Assembly (NCBI RefSeq): GCF_018130695.1
Contig: NZ_JAFCJX010000001.1
Location: forward strand, 124,001 to 188,000
Source: Bradyrhizobium jicamae
Lineage (GTDB): Bacteria > Pseudomonadota > Alphaproteobacteria > Rhizobiales > Xanthobacteraceae
DNA: 64,000 bases
Direction: 5' to 3'
Positions within the stretch are counted from its first letter, which is position 1. Each line of letters begins with the position of its first letter. Positions 1 through 9,534 of this stretch are shown here, piece after piece. A program made the position numbers and the translations under genes. The notes under the pieces were generated by a model that was not told the DNA's origin, did not search any database, and worked only from the letters and a program-made list of their open reading frames with translations.

Positions 1-488
1 TCGGGCTGCTCTTGATGTACCTGTTTGCGCTGAAGCTCGGCTGGCTGCCGAGTTTTGGCTATGGCGACGGCGGACTGAAATATCTGCTCCTGCCGGCGGT
101 GACGCTCGGCGTCTCGCCGATGGCGCTGCTGGCGCGGACGACGCGCGCCGCGGTGCTCGAGATCATGACCGCGGATTTCGTCCGCACCGCGCGCTCCAAG
201 GGCATGAGCGAGACAAGGGTCGTGAAGTGGCACGTGATGCGCAACGCCCTCGTCATCATCCTTACCGCAATCGGCCTGCAATTCGGCGCGCTGATGGGAC
301 AGGCGGTCGTGGTCGAGAAACTGTTCTCCTGGCCCGGCATCGGCTCGCTGCTGGTCGACAGCGTCCTGCAGCGCGACATTCCGACCGTGCAGGGCTCGAT
401 CTTCGTCGTGGTGCTGTTCTTCCTCGCGATCAACATGGCGATCGACTTGCTCTATGGCGTGATCGATCCCAGGATCAGATACTCATGA
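1..488 (+). CDS. ABC transporter permease, DppB/OppB type (5' partial)
   Basis: This is the C-terminal part of an inner-membrane permease for peptide-type substrates; the start lies before the window and the reading frame is open from base 3. The visible 160 or so residues hold several hydrophobic segments and the cytoplasmic EAA-like loop (around VLEIMTADFVRTARSKG) that docks the ATPase. The C-terminus DLLYGVIDPRIRYS is typical of the DppB family. The next genes encode the second permease and both ATPases, so this belongs to a dpp/opp-like operon whose binding-protein gene is presumably upstream. The real substrate (dipeptide, oligopeptide, opine, glutathione) cannot be told from sequence. 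Confidence 0.9.
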   Translation, partial: GLLLMYLFALKLGWLPSFGYGDGGLKYLLLPAVTLGVSPMALLARTTRAAVLEIMTADFVRTARSKGMSETRVVKWHVMRNALVIILTAIGLQFGALMGQAVVVEKLFSWPGIGSLLVDSVLQRDIPTVQGSIFVVVLFFLAINMAIDLLYGVIDPRIRYS

Positions 489-498
489 GCGCGGTGGG

Positions 499-704
499 GC
501 GGCGGCGATCGCGTATGTTATTCGGACAGCCTATCTACGGGCTCGCTTCGCCTCTCCCGCTTGCGGGGGAGGCCGGATCGCATCGCAGATGCGATCCGGG
601 TGGGGGCTATTTCCGCAATATGACTCGTGGAGAGACCCCCACCCCAACCCTCCCCCGCAAGCGGGAGAGGGAGCGCAGTGCCGATGCCGCGGAGCGGCGG
701 CGAT
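499..704. repeat. Palindromic intergenic element flanked by 11-bp direct repeats
   Basis: A perfect 22-bp inverted repeat (551-572 and 649-670, core CTCCCCCGCAAGCGGGAGAGG on the right) encloses a second perfect 12-bp inverted repeat (573-584 and 588-599). The whole is bracketed by the 11-bp direct repeat GCGGCGGCGAT at 499-509 and 694-704. The second copy runs into the ATG of the next permease gene. The structure resembles a small non-autonomous mobile palindrome that duplicated its target. It separates two genes that otherwise would lie about 20 bases apart. I see no coding potential in it. Confidence 0.75.
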
Positions 705-1524
705 GAAGCTCGGATCAAGTCTCATCATCGGCGGGGGGTTGTTTGCGCTGGCGATCTCTGTCGGCCTGCTCGCGCCCTGGCTGGCGCATACCGATCCGGT
801 GATGGACGCCAATCTGATGAATGCGGAGGAAGCACCGAGCTGGGTCTGGTGGTTCGGCACCGACGGCCAAGGCCGCGACATCTATTCCCGCGTGCTGTAC
901 GGCGCGCGCGTCTCGCTGACGGTCGGCATCGTCTCGCAGCTGATCAACAGCGTGATCGGCGTGGCGCTCGGCCTGACCGCCGGCTATTGGGGCGGTTGGT
1001 GGGACGATGTCGTCAACGGGCTGACCAACCTGATGCTCGCGATCCCCTCACTGATCTTCGCGCTGGCCATCATGGCGGTGCTCGGACCCGGGCTGACCAG
1101 CCTGCTGATCGCGCTCGGCTTGACCAACTGGTCCTTCACCTGCCGGATCGCGCGGGCCTCGGCGCTCTCCCTGAAGAGACAAGGCTATGTGCAGGCGGCC
1201 AAAGTGCTCGGCTACGGCGATCTGCGGATCATGATCACGCAGCTCTTGCCGAACATGCTCGGCCCCATCATCGTGATCGGCACGCTCGGCATGGGCAGCG
1301 CGATCCTGTCCGAAGCCGCACTGTCATTCCTCGGTCTCGGCGTCCGCCCGCCGTTTCCGAGCTGGGGCAGCATGCTGTCGGAAGCGCGCGACCAGATCAC
1401 CACGGCACCGTGGCTCTCGGTATTTCCGGGCCTTGCGATCTTCCTGACGGTGCTCGGCCTGAACCTGCTCGGTGATGGCCTGCGCGATATCCTCGATCCG
1501 CAGTCGCGGAGCCGGCGCGCATGA
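703..1524 (+). CDS. ABC transporter permease, DppC/OppC type
   Basis: This is the second inner-membrane permease of the peptide-type importer, 273 residues. It has an N-terminal membrane anchor (IIGGGLFALAISVGLLAPW), the motif FGTDGQGRDIYSRVLYGARVS that is characteristic of DppC/OppC, and the cytoplasmic EAA loop near VQAAKVLGYGDLRIM. The C-terminus GDGLRDILDPQSRSRR is also typical. I chose ATG 703 because the protein then begins at the usual family position; a longer open frame from 589 only reads through the palindromic element. Its stop overlaps the ATPase start by ATGA, so translation is probably coupled downstream. Coupling to the upstream permease is broken by the inserted element. Confidence 0.92.
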   Translation: MKLGSSLIIGGGLFALAISVGLLAPWLAHTDPVMDANLMNAEEAPSWVWWFGTDGQGRDIYSRVLYGARVSLTVGIVSQLINSVIGVALGLTAGYWGGWWDDVVNGLTNLMLAIPSLIFALAIMAVLGPGLTSLLIALGLTNWSFTCRIARASALSLKRQGYVQAAKVLGYGDLRIMITQLLPNMLGPIIVIGTLGMGSAILSEAALSFLGLGVRPPFPSWGSMLSEARDQITTAPWLSVFPGLAIFLTVLGLNLLGDGLRDILDPQSRSRRA

Positions 1525-2493
1525 CGAGCCCTCCCCTGATCGAGGTCGAGAATTTGCGCATCGATCTCGCCGACCGGTCCGGCCGCGTTGCGGCGGCCGA
1601 GGGCGTTTCATTCCGCATCGATCGCGGCGAGACGTTCGGGCTGGTCGGAGAATCCGGCTGCGGCAAGAGCATCACGGCACTCGCCCTGATCGGCCTGTTG
1701 CGTCACCCGCTCTCGATCGGCGCCGGCACCATCCGGTTCGACGGCCGCGAACTCCAGAACCTGTCGGCGGCCGAGCAGCGCGCGCTGCGCGGCAATCGCA
1801 TCGCCATGATCTTCCAGGAGCCGATGACGGCGCTCAATCCGGTCTCCCCTGTCGGCCGCCAGATCGCCGAGATGTTCGTGCTGCACAAGGGCAAGGACTG
1901 GAGCGAAGCCAACAGGCTGGCCGTCGAGGCGCTGGCCGATGTCCGCGTGCCCGCGCCCGAGCGGCGGGTGAAGGATTATCCGCACCAGTTGTCCGGCGGC
2001 ATGCGCCAGCGCGTCATGATCGCGATTGCGCTTGCCTGCAGCCCGGACCTCTTGATCGCCGACGAGCCCACCACCGCGCTCGACGTCACCGTGCAGGCGG
2101 AGATCATCGAGCTGATGCGCAATCTCTGCGCCGAGCGCGGCACGGCGATCCTGATGATCAGCCACGATCTCGGCCTGGTCGCCAATGTCTGCCGCCGCGT
2201 CGCCGTGATGTATGCCGGCCGCATCGTCGAGGAGCGCGGCTCGGCCGACATCTTCCGCGCCGGCGCGCATCCCTACACGCGCGGCCTGGTCGACTCGCTG
2301 CCGCGGCTCGGCAGCCGCGCGGCGCTCGGCCGGACGCGGCTGACGGAGATCGCAGGCGTCGTGCCGGCGATCGCGGATTTTCCGGACGGTTGCCGCTTCA
2401 ATCCGCGTTGCAGGCTCGCGACCGACATCTGCCGGACAACCGCGCCGGAGATCACCCCGCTCGATGCCGGCGGCCTGGTCAGGTGCCACCACC

Positions 2494-2501
<8 letters not shown>
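1521..2501 (+). CDS. ABC transporter ATP-binding protein, DppD/OppD type
   Basis: First ATPase subunit of the peptide-type importer, 326 residues, cytoplasmic and membrane associated. Walker A is GESGCGKS, the Q-loop lies in [12 protein letters not shown], the signature is LSGGMRQRV, and Walker B with the catalytic glutamate is [14 protein letters not shown]. The C-terminus carries the oligopeptide-transporter extension with paired cysteines ([14 protein letters not shown]), which marks the DppD/OppD group. The start overlaps the permease stop by four bases and its own stop overlaps the next ATPase gene, as expected in a tightly coupled operon. Confidence 0.95.
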
Positions 2502-4688
<2,187 letters not shown>

Positions 4689-4703
4689 CCGCGAACGAGA
4701 TTC

Positions 4704-4786
4704 GTAGGGCGGATTAGCGTTAGCGTAATCCGCCATTCTTTGCGGCGACACGTGTCGGCGGATTACGCTTCGCTAATCCGCCCTAC
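4704..4786. repeat. Palindromic repeat, GGCGGATTA family, copy 1
   Basis: An 83-base element bounded by the perfect 16-bp inverted repeat GTAGGGCGGATTAGCG (4704-4719) and its complement (4771-4786). Each half can also fold on itself (GCGGATTA...TAATCCGC). A closely similar copy lies at 5782-5866 and a decayed one at 7549-7616. It sits between two co-directional genes. Confidence 0.85.
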
Positions 4787-4807
4787 GCAAGAAGAAAGAG
4801 AAGAGCC

Positions 4808-5776
4808 ATGAAAGCCTATGTCTACGGCGCCAACGGGCCTGTCATCACCGACGTTGCAAAGCCCTCGCCGAAGGGCACGCAGGTGCTGGTCAAGGTCCAC
4901 GCCTGCGGCCTGAATCGCGCCGACCTCGGCATGACCAAGGGCCACGCGCATGGCGCGGCCGGCGGCGTCGGCACCGTGCTCGGCATGGAATGGGCCGGCG
5001 AGGTCGCCGAGCTCGGGCCTGACGCCAAGGGCGTCAAGGTCGGCGACAAGATCATGGGCTCGGGCGGTGCTGCGTTCGCCGAATACACGCTGGCCGATCA
5101 CGGCCGCCTGTTCCGCGCGCCCTCCAACATGAATTTCGACGAGGCCGCGACGCTGCCCGTCGCGCTCGCCACCATGCACAACGCGGTCGTCACCAATGGC
5201 GCGCTGCAGGCAGGGCAAACCGTGCTGATCCAGGGCGCCAGCTCCGGCGTCGGATTGATGGCGATGCAGATCGCCAAGCATAAAGGTGCCAAGCTCGTGA
5301 TCGGCTCATCGACGGATGCGATGCGCCGCGGTCGCCTGAAGGAATTCGGCGCCGATCTCGCTGTCGACTCCAAGGATCCCGGCTGGGTCGATCAGGTGCT
5401 TGCGGCCACCGGCGGCGAAGGCGTCGATCTCATCGTCGACCAGGTCTCCGGTCCCGTCGCCAACCAGAATCTGAAGGCGACCAAGGTCAAGGGCCGCATC
5501 GTCAATGTCGGCCGGCTCGGCGGCACCCATGGCGATTTCAACTTCGACCTGCACGCCGCGCGCCGCATCCAGTATATCGGCGTCACCTTCCGCACCCGCA
5601 CCATCGAGGAGATCCGCGCGATCTTTGACGAAGTCCGCAAGGACATCTGGCCCGCGGTGGAATCGCGCAAGCTGCAGCTGCCGATCGACAAGGTCTACAA
5701 GTTCGACGACATCGGCGCGGCGTTCGCGCATATGGAAGCCAACCAGCACCTCGGCAAGATCGTGGTGACGCTATGA
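4808..5776 (+). CDS. Zinc-free MDR oxidoreductase, quinone oxidoreductase-like
   Basis: A 322-residue medium-chain dehydrogenase/reductase, probably NADPH-dependent. The N-terminal GroES-like domain holds HACGLNRADLGM, and the Rossmann domain has the cofactor motif IQGASSGVGLMAMQIAKHKG followed by GSSTD, which suggests NADPH preference. The structural-zinc cysteines of classical alcohol dehydrogenases are absent, as in quinone oxidoreductases. The C-terminus ends LGKIVVTL as usual for the family. ATG 4808 is preceded by AAGAAAGAGAAGAGCC. The gene is bracketed by two near-identical palindromic elements. Substrate unknown; an enoyl or quinone acceptor is the family expectation. Confidence 0.88.
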   Translation: MKAYVYGANGPVITDVAKPSPKGTQVLVKVHACGLNRADLGMTKGHAHGAAGGVGTVLGMEWAGEVAELGPDAKGVKVGDKIMGSGGAAFAEYTLADHGRLFRAPSNMNFDEAATLPVALATMHNAVVTNGALQAGQTVLIQGASSGVGLMAMQIAKHKGAKLVIGSSTDAMRRGRLKEFGADLAVDSKDPGWVDQVLAATGGEGVDLIVDQVSGPVANQNLKATKVKGRIVNVGRLGGTHGDFNFDLHAARRIQYIGVTFRTRTIEEIRAIFDEVRKDIWPAVESRKLQLPIDKVYKFDDIGAAFAHMEANQHLGKIVVTL

Positions 5777-5781
5777 GGTGC

Positions 5782-5866
5782 GTAGGGCGGATTAGCGCTA
5801 GCGTAATCCGCCATTCTTCGCCGTAACACGGGTCGGCGGATTACGCCTACGGCTAATCCGCCCTAC
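5782..5866. repeat. Palindromic repeat, GGCGGATTA family, copy 2
   Basis: Near-identical to the element at 4704-4786, with the same left end GTAGGGCGGATTAGCG (5782-5797) and right end GGCTAATCCGCCCTAC (5851-5866). It fills the gap between two convergent genes whose stop codons lie five and two bases away, so its stem-loop may act as a bidirectional terminator. Confidence 0.85.
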
Positions 5867-5868
5867 TT

Positions 5869-6705
5869 CTACTTCTTCGGCGTCCACCGGTACGCCTTCG
5901 CGCAGGCACCGCCCATCAGCATCGCGCGCTCGGTCTCGCTGAGGCGGCTCGTCAAACGAAACGGCTCGACCGCCTGCTCGTAATTGACGACGGCGAACGC
6001 GCGCGTCCAGTCGGTGCCCCACAGGCAGCGCTCGAAACCCCAGGCGTCGAACACGCGCGCCAGCGGATCCCAGATGTCGTCAAACGGATACGGCTCGCGC
6101 GACAGCGTGCAGGCGCCGCTGACCTTGATCACCGCGTTCCGGCGCTTGGCGAGCTCCAGCACCTTCGGCAGCTCGGCCCATGGCTTTTCCGGCGCGCCCG
6201 GCACGCGCGGCTGCAGCAGGCCGAGATGATCGATGATGAAGCGCGTGCCGGGATGGCGGTCGACCAGCGCGATGCCCTCGTCGAGATTGTCCCAGCACAG
6301 CAGGTTGACCGGAAAATCATGGCGCACCGCGGCGCGTGCGATCCGGTCGTGCCCGGGATCGTCGGCCGCGCGGCCATCCTTCGGCAGCATGATGCGGATG
6401 CCGACGGTGCCCGGTGTCGCCTTCCACTCCGCGACGACATCGGCGACGGCAGGATTGTCGGGATCCACCGGCTTGACGATGCCGAACCTGCCGGGATGTG
6501 CGCGCTGCACCTCCACCGCGTAGCTCGCGTCATAGCGATACATCGAGAACGCCGAGATGAAGATCGCGCCGTCGACGCCGACCTTGTCCATCGCCGCGAC
6601 CATCTCGTCGCCGGTGACGTGATCGGGCCAGTTCGGCACCGTCGCCCATGGCCGCTTCGGGCTGTTGGCCTCATAGGCATGGACCTGGGAATCGATCACC
6701 GTCAT
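5869..6705 (-). CDS. Amidohydrolase family protein (ACMSD-like TIM barrel)
   Basis: A 278-residue metal-dependent hydrolase of the amidohydrolase-2 type. The beginning MTVIDSQVHAYE corresponds to the family's metal-binding strand, the centre has FIIDHLGLLQP with a histidine ligand, and the end has LWGTDWTRA with the conserved aspartate. The first histidine of the usual HxH pair is a glutamine here (SQVH), so metal binding may differ. I chose ATG 6705 because AAGGAGAGGCCCCG precedes it; an upstream frame extension to 6744 lacks such a site. It is convergent with the MDR gene and divergent from the CAP-domain gene. Substrate unknown; lactonase or decarboxylase-like activities are possible. Confidence 0.8.
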   Translation of the reverse strand: MTVIDSQVHAYEANSPKRPWATVPNWPDHVTGDEMVAAMDKVGVDGAIFISAFSMYRYDASYAVEVQRAHPGRFGIVKPVDPDNPAVADVVAEWKATPGTVGIRIMLPKDGRAADDPGHDRIARAAVRHDFPVNLLCWDNLDEGIALVDRHPGTRFIIDHLGLLQPRVPGAPEKPWAELPKVLELAKRRNAVIKVSGACTLSREPYPFDDIWDPLARVFDAWGFERCLWGTDWTRAFAVVNYEQAVEPFRLTSRLSETERAMLMGGACAKAYRWTPKK

Positions 6706-6882
6706 CGGGGCCTCTCCTTGTGTGGGGTCTTCTCCGGAACGCACGGTTTTCGTGCGCGCCGCAGCCTATCCCCGGTTGGCCGCAACGCAAAGCGCGAAAC
6801 CAGCGACATACGCAGCCCGCATTGCCCACGGAGCGATGGTCTTGTATTGCGTTGGCCCGGCAACGAACGCTTTGGAGGGTCG

Positions 6883-7443
6883 ATGATGCAGCGCGCGGTT
6901 GGCGGAGTCCTCGCACTTTGTCTGCTGCTGGCAGCCATGCCTGCATTGGCAGCCGACTCGCCGGCCGAACTGATCTCGCGCTTCCGTCTCGCGCATGGCG
7001 AGCCGCGCGTGGTGCGCGATGCGACGCTCGATCGCATTGCGATGGACCAGGCTCGCGCCATGGCGGCAAAGGACAATCTCAGCCACGACGTGCTCGGCTC
7101 GTTCTTCACCCGGGTCGCACCGGCGAAGGCGGGGCGCGCGGCCGAGAACATCGCCTATGGCTACGAGAGTTTCGAGAAAACCCTCGGCCAGTGGATCGAT
7201 TCCTCCGGCCATCGCAAGAACCTGCTGCTGCACAATGCGTCCCGCGTCGGGATCGCGAGCGCGAAAGATGCCAGCGGCAAGCGCACCTACTGGGCCATGG
7301 TGATCGCCGGCGATTACGAGCCGAAGCCGGGTAAAGGCAAGAAAGGCAAGGAGCCGGTTGTTGTTGTGAAGCGCGAGGTGGTCCCTGCCAGCCGCTCCAA
7401 GCCCAGGGAGTGCCACGTCAAGCTGCTCGGACTTTGCATCTGA
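6883..7443 (+). CDS. CAP/SCP-domain secreted protein
   Basis: A 186-residue exported protein. Residues 1-23 form a Sec signal peptide (RAVGGVLALCLLLAAMPALA). The rest is a CAP (SCP/Tpx-1) domain with the family landmarks NLSHDVLGSFFTRV, AAENIAYGYESF and WIDSSGHRKNLLL, and a basic lysine-rich linker (KPGKGKKGKEP) before two C-terminal cysteines. Proteins of this family act outside the cytoplasm; the bacterial function is mostly unknown. ATG 6883 was chosen for TTGGAGGGTCG directly upstream and the signal peptide; the frame is open much further upstream but only as antisense of the amidohydrolase. Confidence 0.85.
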   Translation: MMQRAVGGVLALCLLLAAMPALAADSPAELISRFRLAHGEPRVVRDATLDRIAMDQARAMAAKDNLSHDVLGSFFTRVAPAKAGRAAENIAYGYESFEKTLGQWIDSSGHRKNLLLHNASRVGIASAKDASGKRTYWAMVIAGDYEPKPGKGKKGKEPVVVVKREVVPASRSKPRECHVKLLGLCI

Positions 7444-7447
7444 CTTC

Positions 7448-7532
7448 GCAGGATGGGTGGAGCGCAAGCGATACCCATCACCTCGCCACTCGGATGCAAT
7501 TGATGGGTATCGCTGCGCTCCACCCATCCTGC
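7448..7532. repeat. Long near-perfect inverted repeat, GGATGGGTGGAGCGC family
   Basis: Left arm 7448-7480 and right arm 7501-7532 are complementary over 32 bases except for one extra A in the left arm, with a 20-base loop. It starts five bases after the CAP gene stop, so its transcript would form a very stable hairpin able to end that transcription unit. It belongs to a different sequence family from the elements at 4704 and 18436. Confidence 0.85.
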
Positions 7533-7548
7533 AAGATGAGTTCGCAGA

Positions 7549-7616
7549 GCGGATGAGCGCTGGCGTCATCCGCGTTCTGTCGGCACGCGACGGCGGATTA
7601 TGCCTGATCCGCCCTC
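7549..7616. repeat. Decayed copy of the GGCGGATTA palindromic family
   Basis: The stretch GCGGATGAGCGCTGGCGT at its left and CTGATCCGCCCTCC at its right align with the elements at 4704 and 5782, with substitutions and a shortened second arm. The left half still folds (GCGGATGA with TCATCCGC). It lies directly after another palindrome, so two element families sit back to back here. Confidence 0.6.
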
Positions 7617-7649
7617 CGCGCGACGCAGGCAGATCATCACGAACAATGC

Positions 7650-7663
7650 TTGATCTGTATCAA
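7650..7663 (+). promoter_or_regulatory. FNR/FixK-type box
   Basis: TTGATCTGTATCAA matches the FNR/FixK consensus TTGAT-N4-ATCAA in every defined position. Its centre is 62 bases before the ATG at 7719. A class II activator position (centre near -41) would put transcription start about 20 bases before the start codon. Regulation by low oxygen is inferred. Confidence 0.75.
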
Positions 7664-7718
7664 GCCGCGCAGGGCACGCGATGTTGTGGTGCCGGGGTTC
7701 TTCATGAAGGAGAGACCC

Positions 7719-8051
7719 ATGAGAATGGTCAGAAAATCCGTCCTTGCGATCGCTGCCTGCGCGTGTGCAGCGATGTTCTCCGTCAATTGGTCCGAGCCAG
7801 GCGGCGTCTCGCTCTCGGTCGACAGCGCCCGGGCCCGCGTCGGCCGGCCACTGACTCCCGTCAGCGTCGCCGGCGTCGCGCGTCGTCAGACGCGACGGGC
7901 CGTCGTGGGTACAGCCGCGGTCGGAGCAGCGGCCGTGGGAGCCTATGGCGCCTATGGTTACGCGCGCTATCCTTCTTACGATCAGGGCTATGTGTGCCAG
8001 CCCGGCACGTACTTCCGCGGTGCGGATGGCCGGCGGCAGCTGTGCCAATAA
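7719..8051 (+). CDS. Small exported hypothetical protein, Ala/Gly/Tyr-rich
   Basis: A 110-residue protein with an N-terminal basic and hydrophobic export signal (MRMVRKSVLAIAACACAAMF), a twin-arginine-containing middle (GVARRQTRRAVVG), an alanine/glycine transmembrane-like stretch (TAAVGAAAVGAYGAYGYA) and a C-terminus with two cysteines (VCQPGTYFRGADGRRQLCQ). I do not recognise a named family. ATG 7719 follows AAGGAGAGACCC. An FNR/FixK box upstream suggests expression under oxygen limitation. Periplasmic or membrane location is inferred. Confidence 0.75.
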   Translation: MRMVRKSVLAIAACACAAMFSVNWSEPGGVSLSVDSARARVGRPLTPVSVAGVARRQTRRAVVGTAAVGAAAVGAYGAYGYARYPSYDQGYVCQPGTYFRGADGRRQLCQ

Positions 8052-8065
8052 CTAGCTGAATTGCC

Positions 8066-8094
8066 GGGGACCATCGGTTGCCGCGGTGGTCCCC
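8066..8094. terminator. Stem-loop between convergent genes
   Basis: GGGGACCA (8066-8073) pairs with TGGTCCCC (8087-8094) across a 13-base loop, between the stops of two convergent genes. There is no clear T-run on either side, so it is only a probable bidirectional terminator. Confidence 0.5.
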
Positions 8095-8109
8095 TCATCA
8101 TGTCAGGCA

Positions 8110-8571
8110 TCAGCGCCACTCGAAGAACCCGAACGCATATTGCCGGTGCCGCATCGCCAGATATGTCGGCGGCGGCCCATAATACCGGCTCGGCCGAGCT
8201 GCGCGATAGGGCGGCCGGTGTTGACGCCGGTGCTGACCAACCGATACCTGCGGCGCGACATCCGGCTTTGGCAGCATCGCGAATGCGTCGCGCGCGGGCG
8301 AAGCCTCGACCGGGATGGCCGGCGCCGCGACAACATCGGGCACTCCTGCGATTTCAACCGTCGCGCCCGCTTCTGCCGGGGACGGAACCGGCGCCCGGGC
8401 CGTATCGAAAACGACCCGCTCGGGCCAATTCTCAACCGAGAAGATCCGGATGATGGGCGGATGCACCGCGGCCTTCTCGACGACCGGCAGCTGCGGGCAA
8501 AAATAGTCGGCGAGCAACAGCAGCGCGAACAGCACCGCGCCGACATTGCGGAAATACGCCACCACAGGCAT
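8110..8571 (-). CDS. Hypothetical membrane-anchored or exported protein
   Basis: A 153-residue protein beginning with a single hydrophobic segment (VGAVLFALLLLADYF, about residues 10-25) that could be an anchor or uncleaved signal. It is followed by a proline/alanine-rich middle and a basic, histidine- and tyrosine-rich tail (RRQHRPPYRAARPSRYYG). I recognise no domain. It lies convergent to the FNR-box gene and co-directional with the next small exported protein gene. The start at ATG 8571 places the hydrophobic segment at the N-terminus. Confidence 0.65.
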   Translation of the reverse strand: MPVVAYFRNVGAVLFALLLLADYFCPQLPVVEKAAVHPPIIRIFSVENWPERVVFDTARAPVPSPAEAGATVEIAGVPDVVAAPAIPVEASPARDAFAMLPKPDVAPQVSVGQHRRQHRPPYRAARPSRYYGPPPTYLAMRHRQYAFGFFEWR

Positions 8572-8741
8572 CCTGTCGCTCCGCGCCCCCCACGTGACTC
8601 GGGCTGCCGCGACACTCTCAAGTTGTAGCCGGAATCGACACAGCAGGCAACCGCTCGCGTGCCCGGCCGCATTCCGGCGCGTCCGCTCAAACTATCATCA
8701 ACGGGTCGGAACAGATGCGATGCGCATCCCTTGCGAGACAG

Positions 8742-8993
8742 CTAGCGCCGCACCCCAACGCGATTGACGCCGCCGTTCAAATTGCCGCCGACATTGTTAC
8801 GGACCGCAGCCCGCGCGACGGGCCGGGGCCGCAGGACGACGCCGGCTCTCGCGATGCAGCCTGCGGGATAGCCGACATAGGTGCAATACACCACCGCGCT
8901 CGCCGGCTTGCTGTCGAACGACACAAAGGCGATCGACAACAGGGCGGAGCAGACGAATCCGGTCACGGTCAGGGATTTTCGATATCGTGTCAC
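8742..8993 (-). CDS. Small exported hypothetical protein
   Basis: An 83-residue protein with a basic N-terminus and hydrophobic core ending in DSKPASA (signal peptide about residues 1-30), then two cysteines in VVYCTYVGYPAGCIARAG and a basic, arginine/asparagine-rich tail (NNVGGNLNGGVNRVGVRR). GTG 8993 was chosen because GGGAGGTTCAA lies directly upstream; the frame extends to an ATG at 9041 but that would cover the ribosome-binding site. An FNR/FixK box is centred 62 bases upstream, exactly as at the gene starting at 7719. Function unknown; a small periplasmic protein made under low oxygen is inferred. Confidence 0.7.
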   Translation of the reverse strand: MTRYRKSLTVTGFVCSALLSIAFVSFDSKPASAVVYCTYVGYPAGCIARAGVVLRPRPVARAAVRNNVGGNLNGGVNRVGVRR

Positions 8994-9048
8994 TTGAACC
9001 TCCCAGTTTTGGCCAGAACCCAAGCTGCGCGCGCGCAGCACCCCGCGC

Positions 9049-9062
9049 TTGACCTAGATCAA
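9049..9062 (-). promoter_or_regulatory. FNR/FixK-type box
   Basis: TTGACCTAGATCAA differs from TTGAT-N4-ATCAA at one defined position. Its centre is 62 bases upstream of the GTG at 8993, the same spacing as the box at 7650-7663 to its gene. Confidence 0.65.
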
Positions 9063-9126
9063 CGCCGGGCAACCTTTGGCTTGTTCGGGCATGGCTTGAG
9101 ACTTCTCTTGTCGCAGGATGGCGAGA

Positions 9127-9300
9127 TCAATCCGGCGGACGAAGGGTGCTGTGGATCCACCCCACGACGACTTCGGACTGCAGCGGATCCGGAGCGTCGC
9201 AAGCGCGGCACAGCATGATCGACGGCCCGTTGCCCTCGGACGGCGACACCGCGATCATCTTGCGTCCGCATCTCGGACAGTTCGGAGGTGCATTCGCCAT
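9127..9300 (-). CDS. Small zinc-ribbon-like protein
   Basis: A 57-residue cytoplasmic protein whose N-terminal half has two cysteine pairs, CPRCGRKM and LCRAC, spaced as in a zinc ribbon. The rest is DAPDPLQSEVVVGWIHSTLRPPD. ATG 9300 was selected because the strong site GAAGGAGGTGTCC precedes it; longer open frames in this region lack that. It may bind nucleic acid or a protein partner; no named family is recognised. Confidence 0.65.
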   Translation of the reverse strand: MANAPPNCPRCGRKMIAVSPSEGNGPSIMLCRACDAPDPLQSEVVVGWIHSTLRPPD

Positions 9301-9534
9301 GGACACCTCCTTCGACCAGGCACAATGTGGCGCGGAGAACCGCAAGCCGGTCGCAGCAATAGCAAAGCGCGAACCTGCGGCCAGCGCTATTGATCCAATG
9401 GACAGTATCCGGTCAATCCGGCTGACACATCGCGCGAACGAGAACGTCAACAGCCGCCGCACGAACCCACGCGACACAAAGACCGACGTCAGGGCGGTCA
9501 ATGCAACGCGCAGCCAAGGGCCAAGGCGACATAC

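Noticed and set aside
7448..7616. Palindromes as insertion-sequence ends
   Set aside because: No transposase gene or fragment lies between or next to the arms, and the arms are separated by only 20 bases or so. They are short intergenic palindromes.
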